A stretch of DNA of 64,000 nt from Dendrosporobacter quercicolus. Its GTDB lineage: Bacteria; Bacillota; Negativicutes; DSM-1736; Dendrosporobacteraceae. Position numbers and translations under genes: made by a program. Shown in pieces: positions 46,309 through 55,310 of the stretch. The stretch spans positions 806,001 through 870,000 of the forward strand of contig NZ_FNHB01000001.1 in the NCBI RefSeq assembly GCF_900104455.1, in the 5' to 3' direction. The notes under the pieces are model-generated. The model ran no database searches. It was not told where the DNA came from and worked only from the letters and a program-made list of their open reading frames with translations. Numbering within the stretch: the stretch's first letter is position 1; each line of letters begins with the position of its first letter.

Positions 46309-46560
46309 TTAGCTTTGTCTTGGTTTCGCTTCATTAACAACAATCTGTCGCCCGCCAAACTCAGAGCCATGCAAAGCTTCAACCATTTTGTCTGCGTCTT
46401 CATCTTCAACTTCAACAAAGCCAAAACCTCTTGAACGACCAGTTTCTTTATCGGTGATAATTCTGCTTGATATTACAGCACCGTGGGAACTAAATACTTC
46501 AGTCAGTGCAGTATCAGTTGTCGACCACGGCAAATTGCCGACATAGAGAGTTTTTGCCAT
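46309..46560 (-). CDS. RRM-domain RNA-binding protein
   Basis: An 83-residue single RNA-recognition motif, close to the glycine-rich cold-inducible type but without the Gly tail. RNP2 is LYVGNLPW and RNP1 is RGFGFVEV. GAGGTGATCTCA precedes the ATG at 46560. It has its own terminator. Such proteins occur in cyanobacteria and a range of anaerobes and probably act as RNA chaperones. The insertion between nadD and yqeK is a local feature. Confidence 0.94.
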   Translation of the reverse strand: MAKTLYVGNLPWSTTDTALTEVFSSHGAVISSRIITDKETGRSRGFGFVEVEDEDADKMVEALHGSEFGGRQIVVNEAKPRQS

Positions 46561-46652
46561 TGAGATCACCTCTCTTTCCATGGATTCTACTTGCATTAAC
46601 ATTATCTGCGAATCCGGTTATTTTATGCCTGCCTTTATTTGGCACCGCCTAT

Positions 46653-47267
46653 TTAGCGATATAAGCCTTCTTTTAAGATATAGGTTTCCACGCTCTCCGG
46701 CACAATATATTTGATTGACAAGCCATTTTTTACTCTGTCCCGGATATCGGTAGAGGATATCTCGAGCTCGGGCGTTGCCAAACGGTGAATCCGCTTGCGT
46801 CCTTGCAATCCAAAATGCGTAATTACATCATCCAGGGTACTATTGCAGCCAGGTCTGGTAGCTGCAATAAAATGACATAGCTCTAATAATTCATGGACTT
46901 TCTCCCAGGTTGGCAGTTCCTGAATAGCATCAGCACCGGTGATACAATAAAAATCAGTCTGTGCGCCAAATCTTCCGATCAGTCTCGTTACCGTATCAAC
47001 CGTATAAGATAAGCCGGGCCGCTCCAGTTCAATATCGGATACAAAAAAGTAAGGATTTGAATTGGTCGCCATTACGGTCATAATATAGCGGTGCATCGCG
47101 GGCGTAACTTGCTGGTCCTGTTTATGCGGTGGATTGGCAGCCGGAATAAAGATCACTTTATCCAGCAAGTATTCGATTCGTACAGCTTCCGCCGTTACCA
47201 AATGCCCGATATGTATGGGATCAAAAGTTCCACCCATAATGCCAATTTTAGATTTAACTACTGACAT
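46653..47267 (-). CDS. nadD: Nicotinate-mononucleotide adenylyltransferase
   Basis: A 204-residue nucleotidyltransferase that makes deamido-NAD from NaMN and ATP. The N-terminal GGTFDPIHIGHL signature and the C-terminal ISSTDIR motif are both intact, with FIPAANPPHK between. GGAGATTCATTT precedes the ATG at 47267. Place in the order proB-proA-nadD-yqeK-rsfS is standard for Firmicutes. Confidence 0.97.
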   Translation of the reverse strand: MSVVKSKIGIMGGTFDPIHIGHLVTAEAVRIEYLLDKVIFIPAANPPHKQDQQVTPAMHRYIMTVMATNSNPYFFVSDIELERPGLSYTVDTVTRLIGRFGAQTDFYCITGADAIQELPTWEKVHELLELCHFIAATRPGCNSTLDDVITHFGLQGRKRIHRLATPELEISSTDIRDRVKNGLSIKYIVPESVETYILKEGLYR

Positions 47268-47332
47268 AAATGAATCTCCTGTCAAAGGTTCTTATCGCAT
47301 ACCAATGTAAACTGTCAAAATACAGCCGGCGT

Positions 47333-47551
47333 TTATTTCAGGAATTCAGCGGCAGCTCTTATCAATGCCATGACCACAAGCATCACCAATACCGCGCGCA
47401 GATAATCAAACAAGTCGTGACGGGCTTTGGCAGTTTTGCAGTAGGCGTGCAAAGCTTCGAGATAGCGCCAAAACTCATTCATAATATTGAAACAAGGAAA
47501 TAATCGTGCCTGTTCAAACCGGTAGTCATTATCAACGTATTTGCCCACTGC
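47333..47551 (-). CDS. Small membrane-anchored hypothetical protein
   Basis: A 72-residue frame between proA and nadD. The start overlaps the last 20 bases of proA. It has a soluble N-terminal part (FWRYLEALHAYCKTAKARHDL) and a C-terminal hydrophobic helix (YLRAVLVMLVVMALIRAAAEF). No clear ribosome site, so it may be translated by coupling. No family recognised. Confidence 0.45.
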   Translation of the reverse strand, partial: AVGKYVDNDYRFEQARLFPCFNIMNEFWRYLEALHAYCKTAKARHDLFDYLRAVLVMLVVMALIRAAAEFLK

Positions 47552-48785
47552 CATTGACAATATACTTGACACTGGTAAGCTCCGGCAAACCCATTGGACC
47601 GCGCGCATGAATTTTTTGGGTACTGATTCCTATTTCAGCGCCAAACCCGAACTCAAAGCCATCAGTAAAGCGGGTTGATGCATTTACATAGACCGCTGCG
47701 GCGTCAACCGCCTGTTGAAAGCGGCGGGCATTATCGTAATCTCTGGTAATAATTGCTTCAGAATGACGGGTGCTATATTGATCAATATGATCAATTGCAG
47801 CTTGCAAATCACCCACTACCTTGACCGACAATATCAAATCGCTGTATTCGGTTGCCCAATCCTGGTCGGCAGCGGCTTTAACAGCCGGATTGTATTTCAT
47901 CACTGCCGGGCAGCCTCTCAGCTCCACTCCGGCTTTGCTGTACTGCTCCAGCATACCGGGCAGAAACTTGTCAGCGATGGCCTGATGTACCAGTAAAGTC
48001 TCCATAGAATTGCAAACCGCCGGCCGGGAAACCTTGGCATTAAAAGCAATGGCCTGAGCCAGGTCAATATCGGCGCTTTCATCGATAAACGTGTGGCATA
48101 CCCCTGTCCCGGTTTCAATTACCGGTACGCTACTGTTTTCAACTACCGTTTTGATTAAGCCGGCTCCCCCCCGGGGAATAATGACATCGAGATATTGATT
48201 TAGCTTCAGCAAAGCGTTTACCGCCTGGCGGTCAGTTGTTTCAATAAATTGGAAGGCGCCTTCCGGAATACCTGCCGAATAAGCAGCCTGGGCGATATGA
48301 TGAATAATTTCACGATTAGAGTTAATGGCCTCCGAACCGCCCCGTAAAATTACGGCGTTACCGGCTTTTAAACACAAGCCGGCGGCATCAACAGTCACAT
48401 TTGGCCTGGCTTCATAAATGATGCCGATAACGCCAAGAGGAACCCGCACTTTAGCTATTTCCAGCCCATTGGGACGACGCTGCAAGCCAAGCCCCTCCCC
48501 AATCGGGTCAGGCAATGCAGCGATCTGCCGCAAACCTTCAGCCATCGCGGCAATTCTTGCCTCATTCAGCATGAGCCGGTCTAACAACGCCGGAGAAAGC
48601 CCCCTTTGACGCCCAACGGCAATATCATCGCCGTTGGCCTTTAAGATGCTTGCAGAGCCTGCTTCCAAAGCGGCAGCCATATTCATTAATGCATTATTCT
48701 TAACTGCAGTTGATAAAGTCGCCAGACTGCGGGCTGCGGTTTTCGCTGCACAGCCTCTCTTCGCCAGCTCGGTACAATAATCCAT
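47532..48785 (-). CDS. proA: Gamma-glutamyl phosphate reductase
   Basis: A 417-residue aldehyde-dehydrogenase-fold enzyme that reduces gamma-glutamyl phosphate to the semialdehyde with NADPH in proline synthesis. Recognisable stretches: VPLGVIGIIYEARPNVTVDAAGLCLKAGNAVILRGG, IIPRGGAGLI, and the region of the catalytic Cys (AVCNSMETLLVH). GGGAGG precedes the ATG. It follows proB by about 20 bases. Confidence 0.97.
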   Translation of the reverse strand: MDYCTELAKRGCAAKTAARSLATLSTAVKNNALMNMAAALEAGSASILKANGDDIAVGRQRGLSPALLDRLMLNEARIAAMAEGLRQIAALPDPIGEGLGLQRRPNGLEIAKVRVPLGVIGIIYEARPNVTVDAAGLCLKAGNAVILRGGSEAINSNREIIHHIAQAAYSAGIPEGAFQFIETTDRQAVNALLKLNQYLDVIIPRGGAGLIKTVVENSSVPVIETGTGVCHTFIDESADIDLAQAIAFNAKVSRPAVCNSMETLLVHQAIADKFLPGMLEQYSKAGVELRGCPAVMKYNPAVKAAADQDWATEYSDLILSVKVVGDLQAAIDHIDQYSTRHSEAIITRDYDNARRFQQAVDAAAVYVNASTRFTDGFEFGFGAEIGISTQKIHARGPMGLPELTSVKYIVNGSGQIR

Positions 48786-48806
48786 TGCCTTTCCCTCCCA
48801 GGTATG

Positions 48807-49934
48807 CTACGCCATTAACACCAGGTTATCCCGGTGAATGACCTCATCGTACGATTTAGAGCCCAGAATTTGCACTATTTCGTTGGTATGATGCCCCATA
48901 ATCCGCATAATTTCCTCAGCGTTATAATTCGCCAGGCCCCTGGCAAATTCCCGGCCCGCAGCATTTAATACCCGGATGGTATTGCCCTGCTCAAACCGGC
49001 CCTGGACGCCGGTAATGCCGGCTGCAAGCAAGCTGGAACCGCCTTCTAAAATAGCCTGCTCGCACCCCGGATCAACCGTTACCGCGCCCGAAATCCGCGC
49101 GCCAAACGCCAGCCAGCTTTTACGGGCCTGCAGATGGGTCTCTTTGGACAAAAAGATTGTTCCGACATCAGCCCCGCTTAATATATCCCTTACCACACCG
49201 TCCCTCAGACCTGAAGCAATCAGCATGGTAACCCCGGAGTTCACCGCAATTTTGGCGGCCTGCATCTTTGTATGCATACCGCCGGTCCCCAGGCTGGAGC
49301 CCGGTCCGCCTGCCAGAGCTTCAATCTCGGTTGTGATGTCGGCAATTTCGGAAATTCGTTTAGCGGCAGGATTTAATTGGGGATTATCATCAAATACGCC
49401 TTCCACGTCAGATAAAATGATTAATACATCTGCATCGACAATGGTTGCAACTGTTGCGGAAAGAGTATCGTTGTCGCCAATTTTCAACTCATCTACCGCC
49501 ACCGCGTCGTTCTCATTAATTACCGGTATAACTCCCATCGACAACAGCGTCAGCAGGGTATTGCGCGAGTTGATATAACGCTTGTGTTTGACGGAATCTT
49601 CCCTGGTCAGCAGAACCTGGGCAACCGTCTGACCATACTCCCGGAATAATTTTTCGTAAGTATGCATCAGAATGCCCTGGCCCACGGCTGCCGCCGCCTG
49701 TTTTTCAGGAATGGTTTTCGGCCGTTCCTTTAACCCCAGCCGGTCAAGGCCTGCGCCAACCGCCCCCGAACTTACCAGGATAATTTGCTTGCCCTGATTT
49801 GCCAAATCAGACAATTCACGTACCAGTTTTTCAATACGAAAAAAATTAAGCTTGCCAGTATGATGCGTTAATGTGCTGGTACCCACTTTAACCACCAACC
49901 GTTTGGCACTGGCAATCGTTGCTCTGGTAACCAT
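48807..49934 (-). CDS. proB: Glutamate 5-kinase
   Basis: A 375-residue enzyme that phosphorylates the gamma-carboxyl of glutamate, the first step of proline synthesis. The amino-acid-kinase domain (VVKVGTSTL, LVSSGAVGAGLDRLG, INENDAVAVDELKIGDNDTLSATVA, GTGGMHTKMQAAKIA) is followed by a C-terminal PUA domain (about 280-375). Normal length. Proline feedback inhibition is known for the family. GGGGGAG lies before the ATG. Confidence 0.97.
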   Translation of the reverse strand: MVTRATIASAKRLVVKVGTSTLTHHTGKLNFFRIEKLVRELSDLANQGKQIILVSSGAVGAGLDRLGLKERPKTIPEKQAAAAVGQGILMHTYEKLFREYGQTVAQVLLTREDSVKHKRYINSRNTLLTLLSMGVIPVINENDAVAVDELKIGDNDTLSATVATIVDADVLIILSDVEGVFDDNPQLNPAAKRISEIADITTEIEALAGGPGSSLGTGGMHTKMQAAKIAVNSGVTMLIASGLRDGVVRDILSGADVGTIFLSKETHLQARKSWLAFGARISGAVTVDPGCEQAILEGGSSLLAAGITGVQGRFEQGNTIRVLNAAGREFARGLANYNAEEIMRIMGHHTNEIVQILGSKSYDEVIHRDNLVLMA

Positions 49935-49968
49935 GATTTCTCCCCCATTGCAGGCCTATACTCTATGG

Positions 49969-50271
49969 TTAAGGTAATTCGATTTTACTTTTCTCAGGAT
50001 TCGGCTTAAACAGCAAACCGTTACGGCCAATCACCTGCACCAGTTCGGCCTGTACGGCTTCGGCTAATTCGGCAATCGCCGTCCCCGGCTCAGCCGGACT
50101 ATTTTGCAATACCCTGACTTTAATGAGCTCGCGAGCCGCCAAGACATCGCGCGCGCTGTCAACGACTGTTTCCACCACACCGGCCTTCCCGATTTGCACG
50201 ACCGGGTCCATGGTACTGCCCAGTGACCGTAAAAATCGTTTTTGCTTTCCTGTTAAAACACTTTCCACCAA
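49969..50271 (-). CDS. yhbY: CRM-domain RNA-binding protein YhbY
   Basis: A 100-residue CRM protein associated with 50S assembly. LTGKQKRFLRSLG, PVVQIGKAGV and the VIGRNGLLFKPN motif are all present. The start is TTG (50271) or GTG just after, with GAGGGG upstream. It is between obgE and proB, a position shared by many Firmicutes. Confidence 0.94.
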   Translation of the reverse strand: MVESVLTGKQKRFLRSLGSTMDPVVQIGKAGVVETVVDSARDVLAARELIKVRVLQNSPAEPGTAIAELAEAVQAELVQVIGRNGLLFKPNPEKSKIELP

Positions 50272-50280
50272 TAAATCCCC

Positions 50281-51588
<1,308 letters not shown>

Positions 51589-51620
51589 TTATTCTGTAAT
51601 ATGTACCATTGGGCGATAAA

Positions 51621-51860
51621 TTAGTCACTTATAGCCGCTTTGCGCCGGCATTCATCCGGGCAATGGTGCATTCTAAGCGGAGTTGACATCAGTTCAGGGT
51701 CTTTTGCCAAATCTTCAATATATTTCAAAGCCTTTTCTACCCGTCCCAATTGCAATAATGCATGAATCACTTGAATATGGTTGATAAAATCGTGTCGCTG
51801 AATTTTCAGTCCTTTGAGCAGAACCTCACAGATCTCTTTATTGGCCGTTTCAGTAGTCAT
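51621..51860 (-). CDS. Spo0B-like phosphotransferase domain protein (short)
   Basis: A 79-residue protein equal to the alpha-helical hairpin of Spo0B: LLKGLKIQRHDFINHIQVIHALLQLGRVEKALKYIEDL. The His in QRHDFINH corresponds to the phosphorylated His of Spo0B. The C-terminal ATPase-like half of Bacillus Spo0B is missing. It occupies the syntenic spo0B place, between rpmA and obgE. It may relay phosphate in the sporulation phosphorelay or be a vestige. AAGGAGTGAG lies before the ATG. Confidence 0.8.
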   Translation of the reverse strand: MTTETANKEICEVLLKGLKIQRHDFINHIQVIHALLQLGRVEKALKYIEDLAKDPELMSTPLRMHHCPDECRRKAAISD

Positions 51861-51939
51861 TCTTTAGCTCACTCCTTATTTTGGCGCAATAAATAATCTT
51901 TCGCCCTGCTTAGTCAAAATTCCTGTTTTTGCAGGAAAA

Positions 51940-51980
51940 GCCGGCGCTAGATTTGTAAAATAACCCAATCTAGCACCAGC
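51940..51980 (-). terminator. Terminator of the rplU-rpmA operon
   Basis: Long arms GCCGGCGCTAGATT (51940-51953) and AATCTAGCACCAGC (51967-51980) with G-U pairs, followed on the minus strand by TTTTCC. Confidence 0.65.
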
Positions 51981-52011
51981 TCGGTTTGTGGACGCGTACC
52001 TGTATTGCAAA

Positions 52012-52047
52012 ACAATACCTGCGGCTACTGGCCGCAGGTATTGTTTG
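52012..52047 (-). terminator. Hairpin directly after rpmA
   Basis: Arms AACAATACCTGCGG and CCGCAGGTATTGTT with a short loop, just after the L27 stop. With the stem at 51940-51980 it forms a double terminator; the T tract is short. Confidence 0.55.
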
Positions 52048-52338
52048 TTAAATAGCTTCTTCCAGCGGATATACACTAACCTGCCTGTCTTGACGGCCTT
52101 TACGTTCAAAAGCCACCCGGCCGGCTACTTTGGCAAACAAGGTATCGTCTTTGCCAATACCAACGTTTTTCCCCGGATGGAAGTGAGTACCTCTTTGGCG
52201 AACCAAAATGCTGCCAGCGGTGACTACTTCACCGGCATGGCGCTTCACGCCAAGGCGTTTCGCCTCACTGTCACGACCATTCTTAGAGCTGCCTACACCT
52301 TTTTTGGTAGCAAACAACTGTAAATCAAACTTGAACAT
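52048..52338 (-). CDS. rpmA: 50S ribosomal protein L27 with cleavable extension
   Basis: A 96-residue L27 whose N terminus [14 protein letters not shown] carries the Firmicute extension cut by Prp after the Phe-Ala pair before TKKG. The uncleaved extension would reach into the peptidyl-transferase centre. The rest ([44 protein letters not shown]) is canonical. GAGGTGAG precedes the ATG at 52338; the ATG at 52344 is too close. The Prp gene is immediately upstream. Confidence 0.96.
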   Translation of the reverse strand: MFKFDLQLFATKKGVGSSKNGRDSEAKRLGVKRHAGEVVTAGSILVRQRGTHFHPGKNVGIGKDDTLFAKVAGRVAFERKGRQDRQVSVYPLEEAI

Positions 52339-52345
52339 ACTCATC

Positions 52346-52666
52346 TCACCTCCTGTACTCTGAAATGCGAATAACCTGCGGATTTATTTTTTCGATCTCC
52401 AATAAGCCCAGCACCATAGTTTCTAAAATAGCGCCCGTCAATTGATCCGGCTCTGCTTCAAGCATAACCTTCAGCCTGCCATTGGCCATATCCAGTTGAA
52501 AAGAACGCTGTAAGTAACCTTCCAGCCCTAACACCGCCGTCTGGGTTAATGCCGATACCGCCGCACAGACAATATCCCGCCCATGCGGAGCCGTATTGGC
52601 ATGGCCGCTGACATCAAATCCTTCGATCAAATGATCGGGGGTGCGAAAAATTTTTATCTTAATCAT
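52346..52666 (-). CDS. prp: Ribosomal-processing cysteine protease Prp
   Basis: A 106-residue YsxB/Prp protease that removes the N-terminal extension of L27. The catalytic His is in [22 protein letters not shown] (GHA) and the catalytic Cys in IVCAAVS. It sits between rplU and rpmA, as in Staphylococcus and Bacillus. The ribosome site is weak and the gene starts two bases after rplU, so coupling is likely. Confidence 0.95.
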   Translation of the reverse strand: MIKIKIFRTPDHLIEGFDVSGHANTAPHGRDIVCAAVSALTQTAVLGLEGYLQRSFQLDMANGRLKVMLEAEPDQLTGAILETMVLGLLEIEKINPQVIRISEYRR

Positions 52667-52668
52667 TA

Positions 52669-52980
52669 TTAAGCTTCAATTTTTTCGATAACCAATTTAG
52701 TAAACGGTTGACGATGGCCCTGACGTCGGCGATAGTTCGATTTTGCTTTATATTTGAAAACCAAAATCTTTTTCGCTTTTCCCTGAGCTACAACCTTTGC
52801 AGTTACTTTAGCTCCTGTAACCACAGGTTTGCCAAGCACTACCGAGCCGTCCTTGACTACTGTCAGAACACGGTCAAACTCAACAGTTTCACCTTCGCCG
52901 GCTTCAATTTTTTCAACAGTTACAACATCGCCTTCAGTTACACGGTATTGCTTACCGCCAGTTTCAATAATTGCGTACAT
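52669..52980 (-). CDS. rplU: 50S ribosomal protein L21
   Basis: A 103-residue L21: [18 protein letters not shown], the [14 protein letters not shown] segment and the basic [15 protein letters not shown] end. GGGAGG precedes the ATG. First gene of the L21-Prp-L27 unit. Confidence 0.97.
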   Translation of the reverse strand: MYAIIETGGKQYRVTEGDVVTVEKIEAGEGETVEFDRVLTVVKDGSVVLGKPVVTGAKVTAKVVAQGKAKKILVFKYKAKSNYRRRQGHRQPFTKLVIEKIEA

Positions 52981-52984
52981 TATT

Positions 52985-53149
52985 ACACCTCCCTATCAAC
53001 TAGACTCGCCGAATACGGTACAGCGCTTAACTGTTTTCAACCAACCTCTTCGTGCGGTTTGGGAAAGTAAGCTAGCCTTTAAACCACCAAGTACTAGAGC
53101 CTACAGAATAAAATTTTACCATATTGGCTTACTGTTTGTCAATGACTGC
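52985..53149 (-). promoter_or_regulatory. Candidate L21 leader (autoregulatory mRNA structure)
   Basis: The 165 bases between rng and rplU carry a CCGCACGAAGAGG segment and paired GC-rich arms in the minus-strand transcript, as in the L21 leader found in many Firmicutes. The family match is from memory; no folding was run. Confidence 0.4.
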
Positions 53150-54592
53150 CTATTGATCGCTGACCTGTAAAATAGAATATACTTCAGGATGCATTGTCGG
53201 CACCGCCTCAATGGTCAACCGCCGGCCAATTTCCCTTTCCATCCGGGTAATTTCACGATCCTTGTCAAAAGCCGCAGCCACTCTTGGGTGCATTTGCACT
53301 ACCAGAATTCCCTGCACCTGCTTTTGCCTGGCAATTTTCCGTAAATCCCGGCACACGTTGATCCAGACAGTTTCCGGTGATTGTACCCGCCCCCGCCCTT
53401 CACAGCAGGGACATTCACTGTACAGTACGCCTTCAAAATTCTGGCGGGCTTTTTTACGCGTCATTTCTACCAGCCCCAGACTGGTCAGTCCCAAAAGATT
53501 GGTCTTGGTTTTATCGCGCTTGAGTTTTTCCTCCAGCGTCCCCAGTACGGCCTGCTTGTGTTCCTCTGAATCCATATCAATAAAATCAATAACAATGATG
53601 CCGCCAATGTCCCGCAAGCGCAGCTGTCTGGCAATTTCGCCGGCTGCTTCCCGGTTGGTTTCAAAAACAGTCTCCGCCAGATTGGTATGACCGACATATT
53701 TGCCAGTGTTGACGTCAATTACCGTCAGCGCTTCGGTCCGGTCAATTACAATATAACCGCCCGATTTCAGCCAAACCTGCCGCTGCCCCAGCCGGGTCAT
53801 CTCCGAAGTCAGGCCGACATGGCTAAAGATGTCCTCAGCTCCCTGATACAGACGGATTTTATCCAGCATTTCCGGCGATATAAATTTCAATAAATCGCAA
53901 ACCCGCCCATATGCCTCCCGGTGATCAACAATAAATTCATCAATATCAGCCGCAAGGTAATCCCGCACAATCCGGATGACCAAATCCACATCACGGTATA
54001 ACAGCGCCGGCGCATTACTGCGCTTAGCCCTGGCCGCCAAAGCGTTCCATAAGTTTACTAAATAAGCAATGTCTTTGCCGAGATCCTCCTCGGATTTTCC
54101 TTCAGCTACCGTCCTGACAATCAGGCCCATGCCCGGCGGGCGCACTTTATCGGCCAGCTGTTTTAACCGGTCGCGTTCTCCGTTGCTGACAATCCGCCGG
54201 GATATGCCGATATAATCAACGGTTGGCATCAGCACCACATAACGGCCCGGCAGCGTTAAATGCGTAGTCGCCCGTGGCCCCTTGGTGCCAATGGCATCTT
54301 TGACAATTTGGATCAAAATATCCTGGCCGGCGGTTAACATCTGCTCGGAGGGCTGAGCCACGTCAGGCGGCAGGATATCTCCCACATATAAAAAGGCATT
54401 TTTATCACGTCCAATGTCAATAAACGCGGCCTGCATCCCCGGCAGTACATTTTTTATTTTACCTTTATAAATGTTCCCCACAATATTGCCGCTCTCGGTC
54501 CGTTCCACCGATACTTCCAGCAGTTCGTCATCTTCAAGCAGCGCCATCCTGGTTTCCTCAGGCATAACATTAACCACAATGGTTTTAGCCAT
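53150..54592 (-). CDS. rng: Ribonuclease G
   Basis: A 480-residue endoribonuclease of the RNase E/G family, which matures 16S rRNA and starts mRNA decay. The N-terminal S1 domain (GNIVGNIYKGKIKNVLPGMQAAFIDIG) precedes the catalytic core with GGYIVIDRTEALTVIDVNTG and the metal-binding Asp in GGIIVIDFIDM, and a Zn-link-like CPCCEGRG. AAGGAGAAG precedes the ATG at 54592. Confidence 0.96.
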   Translation of the reverse strand: MAKTIVVNVMPEETRMALLEDDELLEVSVERTESGNIVGNIYKGKIKNVLPGMQAAFIDIGRDKNAFLYVGDILPPDVAQPSEQMLTAGQDILIQIVKDAIGTKGPRATTHLTLPGRYVVLMPTVDYIGISRRIVSNGERDRLKQLADKVRPPGMGLIVRTVAEGKSEEDLGKDIAYLVNLWNALAARAKRSNAPALLYRDVDLVIRIVRDYLAADIDEFIVDHREAYGRVCDLLKFISPEMLDKIRLYQGAEDIFSHVGLTSEMTRLGQRQVWLKSGGYIVIDRTEALTVIDVNTGKYVGHTNLAETVFETNREAAGEIARQLRLRDIGGIIVIDFIDMDSEEHKQAVLGTLEEKLKRDKTKTNLLGLTSLGLVEMTRKKARQNFEGVLYSECPCCEGRGRVQSPETVWINVCRDLRKIARQKQVQGILVVQMHPRVAAAFDKDREITRMEREIGRRLTIEAVPTMHPEVYSILQVSDQ

Positions 54593-54611
54593 CATTCTTC
54601 TCCTTCAGTTA

Positions 54612-55310
54612 CTATGCATCAAACAGCGAAATCCTTGCCGTCAAAGCAGTGGTAAACAGCCCGGTCCGATGAATCAGCGCCCCTGCTTCTTTTACCGCTA
54701 AATCAAATTGGTCTACCAGCGCCCGCAGCACTTCCCCGGGTTTAATACTGCCGGACGGTGTAATTTCAATTGCCATATGTAAAATGAGCAAATCTTTATC
54801 GGGCATTGCAATAATATCCTGTTTTAGGTAATCTTTGACATCAACCTCTTTTTTCCCTTTAGGCGATTCCCGGATATACCGAACCTCAACCGCCTGATTA
54901 AACGAGGCAATCGCGCTTTGGGCAGCAGCGAAACTGCTGCCGCAAAGCGGTACGGCAATCGTGTATCGGGCCAGATCCGCCAAAGCCATCAATGCCCGCT
55001 GCTTTTGCTGCTGTAAGTATTTGACCTGTTTTAATTCTATACCGGGGGGCAGGTGCGTCAGCAACCGTTGACGCAGCAAATCAGGTTCAACAGCTTCTTT
55101 CATTTCAATATCCAGATATTCCGCCTCACTGGTCACCCCCACAGCCAAAGCCGAGGCAAAAGCGATCTTCATATGGGGGTTAAACCCTTCGGAATAAGCA
55201 ACCGGCAAATGCGCCCGCCTGATGGCCCGTTCGATTGCCCTGGCATAATCCAAATGCGAAATATATCGAATTTCTTCGCCCTTCGTTATTTCAGCCCGCA
55301 GTTTTCCCAT
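54612..55310 (-). CDS. TIGR03936-type radical-SAM-linked protein (DUF2344)
   Basis: A 232-residue DUF2344 protein, which nearly always lies beside or is fused to the TIGR03960 radical SAM gene. The signature ISHLDYARAIERAIRRAHLPVAYSEGFNPHMKIAF is clear. The ATG at 55310 overlaps the stop of the radical SAM gene by one base, and AGAGG lies upstream. Its function is unknown; a role with the partner in modifying tRNA or another macromolecule is plausible. Confidence 0.93.
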   Translation of the reverse strand: MGKLRAEITKGEEIRYISHLDYARAIERAIRRAHLPVAYSEGFNPHMKIAFASALAVGVTSEAEYLDIEMKEAVEPDLLRQRLLTHLPPGIELKQVKYLQQQKQRALMALADLARYTIAVPLCGSSFAAAQSAIASFNQAVEVRYIRESPKGKKEVDVKDYLKQDIIAMPDKDLLILHMAIEITPSGSIKPGEVLRALVDQFDLAVKEAGALIHRTGLFTTALTARISLFDA

